Assembly: GCF_029784135.1 (NCBI RefSeq)
Contig: NC_073746.1
Location: 147,130,556-147,194,555, forward strand
Source: Toxorhynchites rutilus septentrionalis
Taxonomy: Eukaryota; Arthropoda; Insecta; Diptera; Culicidae
Length of the DNA: 64,000 nucleotides
Direction of reading: 5' to 3'
The translations under genes were made by a program, and so were the position numbers. This document shows, piece by piece, positions 43,103 to 55,211 of this stretch (the stretch's first letter is position 1; every line of letters begins with the position of its first letter). A model generated the notes under the pieces. The model was given only the letters and a program-made list of their open reading frames with translations, was not told the origin of the DNA and did not search any database.

Positions 43103-43186
<84 letters not shown>

Positions 43187-44357
43187 CGGCGCCATCTTGT
43201 AGTAGTCATCTTGTGAAAATACAATAAATAATTGAATTAATAAAATTTTTTTTTGTACCAAACTCGTTTCCGTTTAGTTCCGCTACTTATGACGCACCCG
43301 TTAATAAGTTCTACAATAATTATTAAATAATTTCTCGCAATGAATTGCAAAAAAAACAGGTGTCCGGATTTAAAAGCGAAAGTGTCTGGATTTCAAAGCA
43401 TGATTAAGAAAGTGTCCGGATTTAAAATCACGACACGATGAAAGAACTTTCAAATTTTGAACAAATATAACATGATTTTGTGGAATTCTGTGATTCATAA
43501 CATAGATGAAGGCCTTATAATTACATAGGAACGCTAATTTTTAGTGCTATGATATGTCAATATTTTTTAGTAGTTGAAGTTATATTCGTAAGCGCCTAAG
43601 CGTCCAGATTTCGAAGCATTACTATATCATGATTTCCACAGTCCGACAGTACAAACCGTTCATGGAATATGAGCCAGCGTGAATTTGGGTTAGTTGTTTA
43701 AGGTACACTTCGGATAACAGTTGAATATAATGGTCCCCAAGTCGCACAATGCGATGAAGAGAATATTCCCTGCAGCATGGTTCCACCACAATGGCCTGTA
43801 TTTTGGGTGCCATGACATTTTGTCGTTTTGGTTTTCCGGGATGAAAAATATAATTGGCGCATTGGAAAGGCGGGTTGGTGTATATTTGTCACGTTCGCGG
43901 CATGGATTTGGTAACCGTTTTCTGTGAATGGATTCATCCGAATAGAATTAGCTTGAATAATTCTCGCAAATGAATCACAAATTATGTGGTATTATAAGGA
44001 TGAAAAAAACAAATTGGTTATGTGGTGACGTGACGGTTATGAAGTTTTCGCCGCTTCATTAGCATCGACGAATTGAAAAATATTGTTGATTGTGCGGCGT
44101 AAATGTTTTTATTTTCATAACTACGCTGTTGTGGCTGCTATTGCTGATATAACGAGTACCACAGCGTGCTGGACCCATGATGAGAACTTCATAAAAACTA
44201 TGGTATTCTCTTCATATTTAACCATTTTTGTAATTTTAGTAATAGATAAATCAATCTCGTTACTAAATACCACGGCATATCCATGCATCTGTATGCATTT
44301 ACCCGGATAACCCTCTGCGGATTTATCACAGTTGAGTCATATAGAAAACCAATTGTA
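42931..44357. other. No gene recognised; short repeats
   Basis: Contains a TA microsatellite (separate entry) and three copies of GTGTCYGGATTTNAAA at 43,362-43,425, a likely subterminal repeat of an unidentified element. A minus-strand frame near 43,620-43,940 shows no family that I recognise. Confidence 0.45.
43105..43184. repeat. (TA)n microsatellite
   Basis: About 40 consecutive TA dinucleotides. The apparent Tyr/Ile-repeat frame on the minus strand is an artefact of this repeat. Confidence 0.98.
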
Positions 44358-45593
44358 TTGGGTTGGGGAAAAAGAAATGTCGTATATTGTGAATATATGG
44401 CAACACTATTCAAAGACGACAATCTGTGCTACAAGTGTCGTTTTGACAGTGTTGTGATTGTCCTTTTCAGTCTCAAGTTATAGCGCGTCAAAGATGGAGT
44501 CAACCAAGCAAGAAATTCGCCATATTTTACGTTTTTACTACCTGCGATGTAAAACTGCAACGAAGGCGGCCGAAAAAATTCGTGTAGTTTATGGACCCGA
44601 TACTGTAACGATTCGCACAGCACAGCGTTGGTTTGATCGATTTCGTTCTGGTGTAGTGGCTGTCGAAGATACACCCTGTACTGGTAGGCCGTCGTGGAAA
44701 CCGATAAAAGAGTTGAAATCATCCAAGTAGACCAGCATGTGAGCACTCGCTCGATTGGCCAGGAACTGGGTATAGACCATAAATCCGTTTGGAACCATTT
44801 GTAGCAGATTGGATTCCAAAAAAAGCTGGATGTATGGGTGCCACACGAGTTGACGCAAAAAAAATCTTTTAGACCGAATCAACGCCTGCGATGCTGAAAC
44901 GGAACGAACTCAACCCATTTTTGAAGAAGACGGTGACTGGTGATAAAAAGTGGATCACGTACGACAACCTAAAGCGAAAAAGTAGTGGTCGAAGCGCGGT
45001 GAGCTGGCCCAAACCATCACCAAGCCCGGATTGACGGCCAGGAAGGTTTTGTTGTGTGTTTGGTGGGATTGAAAGGGAATCATCCACTATGAGCTTCTCG
45101 ACTATGGCCAGACCCTCAACTCGGTTCTCTACTGTGAGCAGTTTGACCGTTTGAAGCAGGCGATTGACCACAAGCGGCCAGAAATGATCAATAGGAATGG
45201 TGTTGTTTTCCACCAGGACAACGCTCGGCCTCACACATCTTTGATGACCCGCCAGAAGCTACGGGAGCTCGGATGGGATGTCCTATTGCACCCACCGTAT
45301 AGTCCGGACCTGGCTCCAAGTGATTATCATCTCTTCCGGTCCATGCAAAACGCTCTGGGTGATACTAAGTTGGCCTTAAAAGAGGCTTGCGAAAGCTGTC
45401 TGTTTGAGTTTTTTTTTGCAAATAAGGAGGGGGGTTTTTTATATGGGGGGGGGATAATGAAGTTGCCTTCTAAATGGCAACAAGTTTGCGAACAAAACGG
45501 CGCATATTTGACATAAATTGGATAATTTTGAGTATGTTAAATAAAGCGTCAAATTTCGATCAGAAATGCGACATTTCTTTTTCCCCAACCCTA
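44358..45593 (+). mobile_element. Mariner (DD34D), full length but degraded
   Basis: The inverted repeats TTGGGTTGGGGAAAAAGAAA and TTTCTTTTTCCCCAACCCTA bound a 1,236-bp element flanked by TA (44,356-44,357 and 45,594-45,595). It encodes a mariner transposase with several lesions. Confidence 0.88.
44494..45516 (+). pseudogene. Mariner DD34D transposase, multiply frameshifted
   Basis: It starts MESTKQEIRHILRFYYLRCK. The helix-turn-helix with VYGPDTVTIRTAQRWFDRF is followed by GRPSW. The middle region is broken by shifts and stops from about 44,725 to 45,150 (TGDKKWITYDN is readable near 44,945, the first Asp being in VTGD). The catalytic end is open: FHQDNARPHTS and YSPDLAPSDYHLF, with 34 residues between the two Asp residues (DD34D). 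A G- and T-rich low-complexity insertion disrupts the end near 45,410-45,460. Confidence 0.85.
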
Positions 45594-46372
45594 TATTTCA
45601 GAAATAAATTAATGAGCAAAACCAGTCATCCAAAAGGGGTTTAATATATTTTAATACGACCTGCAATTTATGTAGTGACAGATCCCGACGTTTCATGCAT
45701 TTTTAAGTCATTTGGCATCGGAAAAAAATCGATTTTCTAAATTTCCTTTACTTTCCCCTAGGAAGATTTTCGAGGGTCAAAAAATCAAAACTTTGAGCGG
45801 TTTGAGGCACCCCTAAATCATATCCGATTGAGCTGAAACATTGCACAGGTCTTCTTTTTGAGCCAATAAACAAATTTTGCATGGTCGGTTTTTGAATTAC
45901 GATGATGAAATTTTTTCCATACATCCATTGCCACCCCAATTCGTAGTGAACAACAATATCAGGAAGAATTAAAAATTCAATTTTTTTCTGTTTTTTCAAA
46001 GATTTTGCGGACTTATACAATTTTTGCAGACCTACTCAATAGCAAATCCAATTAACCCTTTCAACCAGCTTTCATTTGGTGCCTGAAACGTTCCTCTAGA
46101 CCTTTCCATATAGATATTTCTTTTGGATTGAAAATTACCCCTCCGTTTTGATAATTAATAATTCAATAAGTAATGATCGAACCGCAAATCGAATGGCAGT
46201 TTTGAAAACTCCAATATTGCTTTGATGAAATCAAATCATCAAATCTTGAACTCTAGCTAGCTGATAATTCTGCCTGCTAGTGACAATTCTATCCTGTATT
46301 CCTCGAGTCGAGAACGCATCACGCTAGATACGGGGTACAGACTAGGGGGGCGTTGCTGATTAATGGTCGGCT
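45594..46372. other. No gene recognised
   Basis: AT-rich sequence with phrases such as GATTGAGCTGAAACATTGCA that look like part of a dispersed insect repeat. I could not assign a family. Confidence 0.4.
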
Positions 46373-48640
46373 GCATTTTATTTTTATTTATTTACTATGA
46401 CTCTACATCCCATTGAGATTAGATCTGATTCACTACTCTTCTCCAATAAACCCGGTCCATGGCTGCAGTTCTCCAACTCCCGGCTGCACCGATTCTTGTC
46501 AAGTCCTGCTCCGCCTGGTCTAACCACCTCGTTCGCTGGGCTCCTCTCCTTCTTGTTCCTACCGGATTAGATGCGAACACCATCTTTGCAGAGCTGCTGT
46601 CCGGCAATCTTGCAACATGCCCTGCCCATCGCACTCGTCCAGCCTTGGCGACTTTCTGGATGCTGGGTTCGCCGTAGAGTTGCGCCAGTTCGTGGTTCAT
46701 TCTCCTTCTCCATACTCCGTTTTCCTGTACACCACCGTATATTGTTCTGAGCACTCGGCGTTCGAAAACTCCGAACGCTTGTGAGTCCTCTTCAAGCATC
46801 GTCCATGCTTCGTGCCCATAGAGAACAACAGGTCGAATTAGGGATTTGTACATGGTACACTTCGTACGGGGTCGGCTGTTCACGGCTGTTGTTGTCAGTT
46901 GTTATCAACGAGCCAAGGTAGACAAATTCCTCCACCACCTCGAGCTCGTCGCCGTCGATCACAACACTACTACCAAGAAGAACTCTGTTGCGATCAGTCC
47001 CTCCAGCTAGCATGTATTTAGTCTTAGACGCATTGATCCCAAGCCCAATCAAACCTGCTTCGTGTTTCAGTCGGGTATAAAAGTCGGCTACCGTCGCATG
47101 TGTTCTTCCGATTATGTCCACGTCGTCGGCGAAGCAGATAAACTGACTAGACTTGTTGAAAATCATGCCCCGCATGTTGAAGCCCGCTCTCCGCATAACA
47201 CCTTCCAGCGCCACGTTGAAGAGCAGACAGGAGAGTCCATCGCCTTGTCGAAGTCCCCTGTGAGTCTCAAATGATTCCGACAGCTCACCTGAGATCCGCA
47301 CACTGCACCGCACACCGTTCATCGTTGCCTGAATCAGTCTTGTCAGCTTTCGGGGAAAGCCGTGTTCGTCCATGATCCTCCATAGCTGTCGTCGGTCGAT
47401 TGTATCATATGCGGCCTTGAAGTCGACGAAGATGTGGTGTGTAGGGACCTGATACTCGCGGCACTTTTGGAGGATCTGCCGCAGTGTAAAAATGTGGTCC
47501 GTCGTCGAGCAACCGGGCATGAATCCGGCCTGATAACTTCCCACAAATGTACTTACTTTTGGCGATAGACGGCGGAAGAGGACCTGAGACAAAATTTTGT
47601 AGGCACCATTCAGGATTGTGATGGCACGATAGTTCCCACAATCCAACTTGTCGCCTTTTTATAGATGGGGGGTAATCCTTCCACTCCTCCGGTAGCTGTT
47701 CTGTGTCCCAGATCCTGACTATCAACCGGTGCATACACTCTATAAGTTTTCTCGGACCTCCCTTGAAGAGCTTCGCTACGAGGCCATCCTTACCAGCTGC
47801 TTTGTGATTCTTGAGCTGATTAATGGCCTCCTGAACTTCACCCATCGTCGGGGGTGGTACGTCGTCGTTGTTCATTGCACCGGTGTAGTCCTCCTCAACG
47901 CCGTCTTGGTCTCCTGTTTGCGCGCTGTTCAGGTGTTTATCGTAGTGCTGCCTCCACCTTTTGATCACCTCGCGTTCGTTCGTCAAGATGCCTCCTTCCT
48001 TGTTTCTGCACATTTCGGCCCGCGGCACATCACGATGAAAGCTGTACCCAGCTCGTGTGTGTTGCCGCAGCTCTGATAAATGGTATACCCACCATGGAAC
48101 GATCGCACCATCGAACCTTTCCAGCACACCTCCTGCAGCGCTACGATGTTGAAATTGCGGTCTCTCAATATTTCCGAAAGAATTCGGGTACTCGCAAGAA
48201 AATTGAGAGACTTGCAGTTCCATGTTCCGAGTTTCCAATCTCTAGTCCGTGTTCTTTGCGTGGGTGTAGTCCGATTGTCCTGTCTTGAATTTCTTTGTGA
48301 ATTTTCCTGTGCGTTTTATTTTTACGGATGGCTTGCAGGGCCTGCACCAACCCCCTGTCTCGCCGGAGGACCGTCGTGCACAGCACTTTTTAGAGTCCCC
48401 GCTGGCACGAAGGCAGTGATCAGCCGCCCCTAACATGGGGATCAGACGCTGTTTTGAGCCGCACCTCCATGGTGAACAGACGCTCGGATAGGCCCCCTTC
48501 CCTGTCAGCATACGACCAAGATCCCACCGGGGTTGGTTACCCGATCTTCACTATGGTTACTCGTACCCCAGCCGGCACCACGGGGAGGTAGGGATAGGAG
48601 TTACTGGACAGGAAGCTAAGGACCATGAATGGGGTCTATT
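46373..48640 (-). mobile_element. RTE-clade non-LTR retrotransposon (JAM1-like), internally deleted
   Basis: On the minus strand a 5' leader (about 48,640-48,240), an endonuclease start, RT and the RTE-specific C-terminus are followed by a short AT-rich 3' end at about 46,375. RTE affinity is shown by the RT block QAGFMPGCSTTDHIFTLRQI and HIFVDFKAAYDTIDR, and by the RRRMNHELAQLY...RVRWAGHVARL C-terminus. Most of the endonuclease domain is deleted. Boundaries are approximate. Confidence 0.85.
46419..48200 (-). pseudogene. RTE endonuclease-reverse transcriptase, broken
   Basis: The endonuclease start is readable as NFNIVALQEVCWKGS near 48,130-48,170. It continues to GTAFIVM and then joins directly to the linker GILTNEREVIKRWRQHYDKH near 48,000, so the rest of the endonuclease is missing. 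The RT follows: KNHKAAGKDGL near 47,815; a frame change near 47,645; YRAITILN, SYQAGFMPGC, FVDFKAAYDTIDR, HRGLRQGDGLSCLLFNVALE; and the catalytic FADDVDIIG near 47,120. Another frame change near 46,885 leads into the RTE C-terminal domain ending at 46,419. The RT active-site residues are intact but the protein is dead. Confidence 0.85.
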
Positions 48641-51600
48641 TTATGCCTGCAGGTACGCGAAGTACCGATGGTACGCTTAGTCCAGTCATTTACCAACCAT
48701 GGTCAGCTGCATCCCAATAGGAAATATCCTGTGTCGGGCACACGTACATTTGGGATGTTGCAGACTGCAACATCCTAATTATGAGGACACTTGTAATACT
48801 AACCTCGAGCCAACCGCGATTAATCGGTTACATATTACTAACATAGTTGTAAGGCAAACATTGTCGAATTATTGAACTCTCGGCCCTGCCACGCTAACGC
48901 CATATGAGCCTTAATAAAAATATATATTTTGGAAAAAACCAAAAAACAAAATTTTGAATTCTGACAAAATCTCTCGATTCAGATTCTCGTTTTCGAGTTT
49001 TTTTTATCTAGTAATTCAGATGACAAGGTTCTTCATTACTGATTCCAGGCACAGTTTTCAAATTAAGCGTTATAACCTGAGATTCCAGCTTCGATTTTTT
49101 TTCAAATTTCTGGATTCCCTTCTTACACTTCGAAATATCACTTCGATTTTGAATTTCTGATATCAGATTCTTGATTTCAGAGATTTCAATGGTGTCAGAC
49201 TTCTGACTTGCATAGGTACACATTTACTTTGGAGTCTACACATACCATTTCAACGTCTAATCTAAATTCGAACGTATGACTTCTAATGCATTAAAAACGG
49301 GTACCTCAATGTAGTAATCTGGATTTGAAACATGCATTCGGAACCATATCAGGCGAATACGGTAGTTGTTCGGTGAAGTCAGACCAAAAATTCGTTTACA
49401 ATCATAGCTTCGTGACATTGGTACTAAATCCATGTTTTTCCTTTCCTTTCCGTTATGTTATTTTTTCAACAATTCTTTCTGTGTGTTATGTTAACGCCGC
49501 AAGAATTCAAAAACACCATTCACAATCTGACTTTTTGGCAAAAACTCTGAGTGTACAGAACCGCGATCACCACAGAAAAAATTCCCCATTATCTTGGCTT
49601 TTGATCAACTTTGACTGACGGCTCAGTCCAATAGCGATATTCCGAATCGTTTTGCTTGTTGGCTGGTTGCATGTCAAACTCGATAACCTATGACTCATGT
49701 CCAGTTATAATGTGTATGGAGTGTGGTACTGGAATTGATTCGTTCTAGCATTACATTCAAATTATCAATAAAATTTTCGGAACTGAGTGAGCGAGACCGC
49801 GTTTCGCGCTGTGAAATGGTCCGAATCGATCATAGAGACATGAAAGCTTAGATGTTAGCTCTTTTCGATTTAAACAACCATTTTAGTTATCATTTCCTTC
49901 ACTTTATTGATTTCCTTCTTTGAATTTCTTCTCGAATTCTCTTCAAAACTTCTCTACAGAAATTTACCTGATTTCTTTGTCTATCAGGATGGGTAAAACT
50001 TTCTCCAATTATTCTTCATTATTTATACGTTTGAGATATAGATATCAATACAAGTGCGTATCTAAACATCGCAAGTAATGCTACGTTGGGAAATCGAGGC
50101 TCCTCAAAGAACGTGCTATCGAAAAAGAACATTATGACAGTGTCCAAAAAGCTGAACTCCAACAAAATATATGAGGGAACCGCATGGTGATTCTCTTCAT
50201 ACTACGTGAATAATCCACAATGCTACTCCACTATTTCAGTATAAATACCAGAGCTTGGAAATATCTGTATCACATCAATCTTTTCAGCTGAATTTCCGAC
50301 CACATTCGATCATTATACCATTGCATTCGGGATACCGAAAATGAACCAACGCCGAACCTCACAATCACAGCAAGCCCCTCACAGTTGATTCATCCAGTTT
50401 TTTTCATTCTCTTTTTCTTTCTGTTCTGCGTTCACGGAATGTGAGCAAAAGAAAATATCCCTAGTTTTGTCATTCATTGATATTAATGTACCAGTTCATT
50501 CACAATCAGCATCGTTCTCGGACATTGACAAAACGGAGAAATTCGTTGAGGAAGATAACGAAGTACAGAATGCTCATAATAGTGACAAGAAATTAAATTG
50601 TTCAAGCATGCAAGGTTTCCTCTAAGTTAAAATGTTTCCATTTTACATGGTGAATATGCAATTCCAATTCCACTTGTCAGAAATGCTTCAAAAGACTCCA
50701 ATTCCGATGTAAAAAAAACACCGTCTTGACTCAAATTCCAAACATTTGATTTTTGACTCAAATTCCGTACTTACGAACATCAAATGGTGGTGTCCAAGAA
50801 ACGACCGCAATGGGAATATTTCGAGCTTCCTTTTGCAAACGGATTAAACTATGCTATAGAATTAGCGGATGAAATTGCCAACATCCAGCTTTGGCTGACA
50901 CGGCTGCATTCGCTACTCGGGTATATTCTGCAGAATGCCTCCTCGTCGTCCAAACCTATGCAATCCTTAGCTGTGTGTGTGCATGCAGATCTTGCTCTTT
51001 TGTTGGCATTTTCGCTTGCACCACCGATTTGCGTTGCCCTTTCGGAGTAACAAGAAAGGCACTGACTCAATGAGAAAATCACACACATATCGGGATATTG
51101 AAAATGAACAGTCACAACATTCCTGAAAATTCAATGGCAATGAATAAATGTGAATGAATTCTCATGACTCGAGATTTGAGGGAAGCTCAGATAGCACAGA
51201 ATGAATATGAATGAACACAGTTGTAAATTTTTTTGCCGTCGAATGAATGACAGCAGCATCGACAAGCAAAATAAACGCGTTACACTGATAAAAATATATT
51301 TTCAATATTACTTAACAAGCTCAATATTTCCAAGCCCTGATAAATACCATTTCATGAGTTTGTACTACTGGTATTTTGTTCACTTGATTTTTCCACTAGT
51401 CCGTTTTTTGTAAGAGAAGATGAATGTAGAACGTATCTGCCGTGCAAATGTCCCCTGACCTTCTTCGTAACCACAAATCAGCAAGGGGGTGCTTATAAGT
51501 GCACCTTATCCTAGTTTCGGTAACTGGGGACGGTTGCTGAGTCTAGGGTTCTCTGGGAGGATAGTCAGGGCCCCACCAAAATTTCTATCAATCGATCTTG

Positions 51601-52065
51601 TTTTCATCAAACGACATACTAATATTATAAACATTAGATTGAAAATGAAATTGATTTATAATAAGATTTCAGGTGAAATTCAAAAGTGACAGTGAAACTG
51701 TGTACTGTTTTGTCTCATATTCCATTGTCTCATTGTCTGATAGTCATTGAACAGTGTCTCATTACTTAAAGTGGTACTCTTCCGCGAAATTAATTTGATT
51801 TTTGGATACAATAGAGCCTTCATATTCATTTGACTACAATAAAATTGATTTACAAATACATATTCATGGTGAAAAACTAAAAACAAGTTTAATCACTTTT
51901 GTTTCAAATTCCGAACACCATTTTTGCCACTGACTCATATTCCGAACACTTTTTTTAAATGAAGTCTATAAACCAAGGATTTTCAGGGTTTTGAATATAA
52001 ATTTTTTTATAACATTAAAGTTCAGTAAATTCACATTCAAAAAAATTAAAACAACAAACAAAATA
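48641..52065. other. No gene recognised (3.4 kb)
   Basis: Apart from a SINE fragment near 50,066, I see no identifiable element. A GC-richer stretch at 51,480-51,590 resembles the untranslated leader of a non-LTR element, without coding support. Repeats of the phrase CTCAAATTCC near 50,725-50,770 and CTCATATTCCGAACA near 51,935 relate to the right flank at 54,898. Confidence 0.4.
50066..50135 (+). mobile_element. SINE 3' end fragment
   Basis: CGCAAGTAATGCTACGTTGG, then GAGGCTCCTC, AGAACGTGCTATCGAAAAAG, matches the SINE 3' region at 30,695-30,765 with substitutions. The head is absent. Confidence 0.6.
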
Positions 52066-53348
52066 TTAGGCTGTCAAAAAAGTCCTGCGGTATTTTTTTC
52101 GAATTTTCATTTGTTCATAAAATTAGTTACAATTATCTGTTTTAAGTCAAATATGCGCTGTTTTGTTCGATGACTTGTTCCCAACGAGATGCCAACTTCA
52201 TAATATCCCTGTTATAGAAGCTCGCTTCATTATTGGCAAAAAACTCGGATAGCCAATTTTCACAGGCCTCTTTTGTGGCTAACTTCTGACTACCTAGCTC
52301 GTTCGCCATGGACAAAAACAGGTGGCAGTCACTTGGTGCATGGTCCGGACTATACGGCGGATGCAAAAGAACCTCCCATCCGAACTCCCGGAGCTTCTGG
52401 CGCGTCACCAAAGAAGTGTGTGGCCTGGCGTTGTCCTGGCGTTGTCCTGATGGAAGACAATGCGGCCTCTGTTTATCAAAGATGGCCTCTTCTTCATGAG
52501 TGCTACCTTCAAGCGGTCCAGTTGTTGGAAGTACAGGTCCGAATTGAGCGTTTGGCCATAGGGAAGCAGCTCATAATAGATTATTCCTTGACAATCCTAC
52601 CAAACACACAGCAGAACCTTCCTGGCCGTTAATGAGGGCTTGGCCACCGTCTGAGCCGCTTCAGCGGGCTTCGACCACGACCGTTTGCGCTTCACGTTGT
52701 CGTAAGTGACCCACTTTTCATCGCCAGTAACCATCCGCTTCAGAAACGGGTCGATTTTGTTGCGATTCAGCAGCGATTCACATGCGTCGATACGGTCAAA
52801 GATGTTTTTTTGCGTCAACGTGTGTGGCACCCATACATCGAGCTTCTTTGTGAATCCAAGCTTCTTCAAATGGTTAAGCACGGTTTGATGACTTATCCCC
52901 AGCTCTTGGCCGATGCTACGGCTGCTACTATGCCGGTCTTTCTCGGCAAATTCAGCGATTTTGTCGTAATTTTCGACGACAGGCCTTCCGGAGCGTGTCG
53001 CATCTTCGACGACCTCTACACCAGAACGAAAACGTTGAAACCATCGTTGTGCGGTGGAAATGGAAACTGTATCGGGTCCATAAACTGCACAAATTTTATT
53101 GGCAGCTTGAGATGCATTTTTGCCTTTGTCATAGTAGTACTGTAAAATATGTCGGATTTTCTCTTTATTTTGCTCCATATTTGCGACACTATAACTCACG
53201 AACAACTTAACCAAACAAAACACTGTCAAGGACTATATAATACCTTTCCAACAAGCTATAGTATGACTCGATACAATGAATACAACTAGAACTACGCGCT
53301 TACAACGACACATCGCGGAAATACCGCAGGACTTTTTTGACAGCCTAA
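52066..53348 (-). mobile_element. Mariner (DD34D), full length, lightly damaged
   Basis: The left end TTAGGCTGTCAAAAAAGTCC and right end GGACTTTTTTGACAGCCTAA are perfect over at least 20 bp and bound a 1,283-bp element flanked by TA. The transposase on the minus strand has one stop and one duplication-induced frameshift. It is the best preserved DD34D mariner here. Confidence 0.92.
52142..53178 (-). pseudogene. Mariner DD34D transposase, two lesions
   Basis: It starts at Met 53,178 (MEQNKEKIRHILQYYYDKGK). Paired helix-turn-helix motifs include VYGPDTVSISTAQRWFQRF and SIGQELGISHQTVLNHLKK. The WVPHTL motif (family consensus WVPHEL) and MVTGDEKWVTYDN with the first Asp follow. The frame stops after LLCVW at about 52,597. 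Downstream an 11-bp direct duplication (GGACAACGCCA twice on the element strand, about 52,429-52,450) shifts the frame within the HQDNAR motif. The last part reads YSPDHAPSDCHLF with the third Asp and continues to the natural end QNSAYLT at 52,142. Confidence 0.9.
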
Positions 53349-53466
53349 TAGTTGAAACAACTACAGAAACTGAAAAATGAACGATGCTTGTTTTTTACGG
53401 AATTTGCTAACGCAAACATTTTATCATTGGTTTTGACTGTCATTTTTTTACAAATGTCTAATAATA

Positions 53467-54758
53467 CAGGGTTTTCCATTTCGGGCTTCCGAAAGTATAC
53501 AGCCCTGCGCTGACAACCGTTTGACATAGCTGTCAACCAAAGCGTCATATCGTTAGTTGAATGTCTGCCATTTTACAATATGGATCGTTTTAGCATCGCA
53601 CAGCGTGTTAATTTTGTTAAATTATACTATAAAAATGATGAAAAACCGGCAAATGTTTTTCGAGCATTACGGACGGATTCTGGTCGTCATGGACGGCCTA
53701 CAGAGCACACAATCGCTAATGTAGTGCGTAAATTCGAACAAACTGGATCCGCTGCGGATATTGTGAAACCCGTGCATCATCATAATGTGCGTTCGGCAGA
53801 AAATATTGCTGCTGTTGCTGCCAGTCTGGAGGATGACCCGAATGTTTCGATTCCACGGCGTACTCAGCAATTGGGCTTGTCAAACACATCATTGTGGCGA
53901 ATTTTGCATTTGGACTTGCACCTACATCCATATAAAGTCCAACTGGTACAAAAATTAGAGCGCGGTGACCATGGAATGCGTCGGGCATACGTCGATTGGG
54001 TGAACGAACAACAGCAGCAAAATGCTAAATTTTCGCATCAAATTTTCTTCAGCGATGAGGCACATGAGCTCGGTGGCTATGTGAACACCCAAAATTTCCA
54101 TATATGGGGCTCAGAAAATCCACACGTGATTGTTGAGAGGCCGTTACATCCGCCAAAAGTCACTGTTTAGTGCGCATTATGGTCTGGTGGAGTCATCGGG
54201 CCGTATTTCTTTGAAAATGAGGACGGCGAGACGGTAACTGTGAAAGGTGAGCGCTATGGCCGCATGTTAACCGATTTTTTTTGCCACAAATTGAAGATAT
54301 GGATACGGATGACATGTGGTTTCAGCAGGACGGCGCCACGTGCCACACAACACGACCGAACATGGCCATATTGCGAACGAAATTTAAAGGACGCATAATT
54401 TCGCGTTTTGGTGATGCCAATTGGCCGTCCAGATCATGCGATTTGAACCCGCTAGACTTTTTTTTGTGGGGTTATGCGAAAAACCGTGTCTATGCCAACT
54501 CTCCGCAAACTCTTGAACATTTGAAAGACAACATTCGTGAAGTTATGACCGAGATACCGCCCCATATGTGTCGAAAAGTCATCGAAAATTACCTGGTCCG
54601 GATCAAGGTGTGCGCTAGGTGGACATTTGAATGATGTTGTATTTCACACATAATGGCATAAACCAAACTTTAATTTGAAATAAAAGTTTCATCAAAATTC
54701 GAATTCTAAGTGTGTTTTATTTCAATTAACTTTCGGAATTTAAAGTTGGAAAACCCTG
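53467..54758 (+). mobile_element. DD41D mariner, full length
   Basis: The ends CAGGGTTTTCCATTTCGGGC and, as the right end, AAGTTGGAAAACCCTG form inverted repeats (about 15 bp well matched), flanked by TA at 53,465-53,466 and 54,759-54,760. Length is 1,292 bp. It encodes one transposase with two lesions. It is related in ends and protein to the deleted element at 19,850. Confidence 0.9.
53580..54634 (+). pseudogene. DD41D mariner transposase, two lesions
   Basis: It starts at ATG 53,580 (MDRFSIAQRVNFVKLYYKND), the DUF4817-type DNA-binding start, then GRPTEHTIANVVRKFEQTGS and QQLGLSNTSLWRILH. The first catalytic Asp is in FFSDEAH. A TAG at 54,168-54,170 falls where a Trp is expected in the family (VTVWCA motif). 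The frame resumes as CALWSGGVIGPYFFENEDG. A one-base indel in the T-run near 54,272-54,279 shifts the frame to PQIEDMDTDDMWFQQDGATC (second Asp). DLNPLDFFLWGYAKN holds the third Asp. I count 41 residues between the second and third. The end at 54,634 looks natural. Confidence 0.88.
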
Positions 54759-55211
54759 TATAAATTAAAGGCTGTATCGATACCTGTAAATGATGTCAAA
54801 ATAAAGCATATACCTTTAAGAATGTCTGTGTTTTCATTATTCAATTATTTATAACATAAAAGTTTAATAAATTTACATTTAAAAACGAAGTGAGACTGTT
54901 CGGAATATGAGACAAATCGGTACGTCTCGGAATTTGAGACTGTTCGGAATATGAGACAAATCGGTATATTAGGTCACGTACGAAATCTCGGCCATCACTT
55001 GTTCAATGTTTCATAAAATATCACACCAAATAAAACCAAAAATCATATTTTTGTGAAATTATATCAATGAAATATGAGATCGGCATACTTACGAAAATAA
55101 AACGCTTCGTCCTAACCAATCCTGGTAAAAAAGAGGTCGTCTGCAAAGGATCAATTGCAGCGCAAACATCGGCTTAGGGACAACAAATTGACGGGTCGAA
55201 AAATCGAAAAA
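54759..55211. other. Short repeat region
   Basis: No gene. GAGACTGTTCGGAATATGAG followed by ACAAATCGGTA occurs twice in tandem at 54,893-54,922 and 54,937-54,970, about 44 bp apart. Confidence 0.6.
54893..54970. repeat. Tandem repeat, about 44-bp unit
   Basis: Two units of GAGACTGTTCGGAATATGAG plus ACAAATCGGTA. The core, reversed (CTCATATTCCGAACA), is also at 51,935-51,950, left of the mariner pair. Confidence 0.8.

Noticed and set aside
43073..43261. Open frame encoding a Tyr/Ile repeat protein
   Set aside because: The frame is produced by the (TA)n microsatellite.
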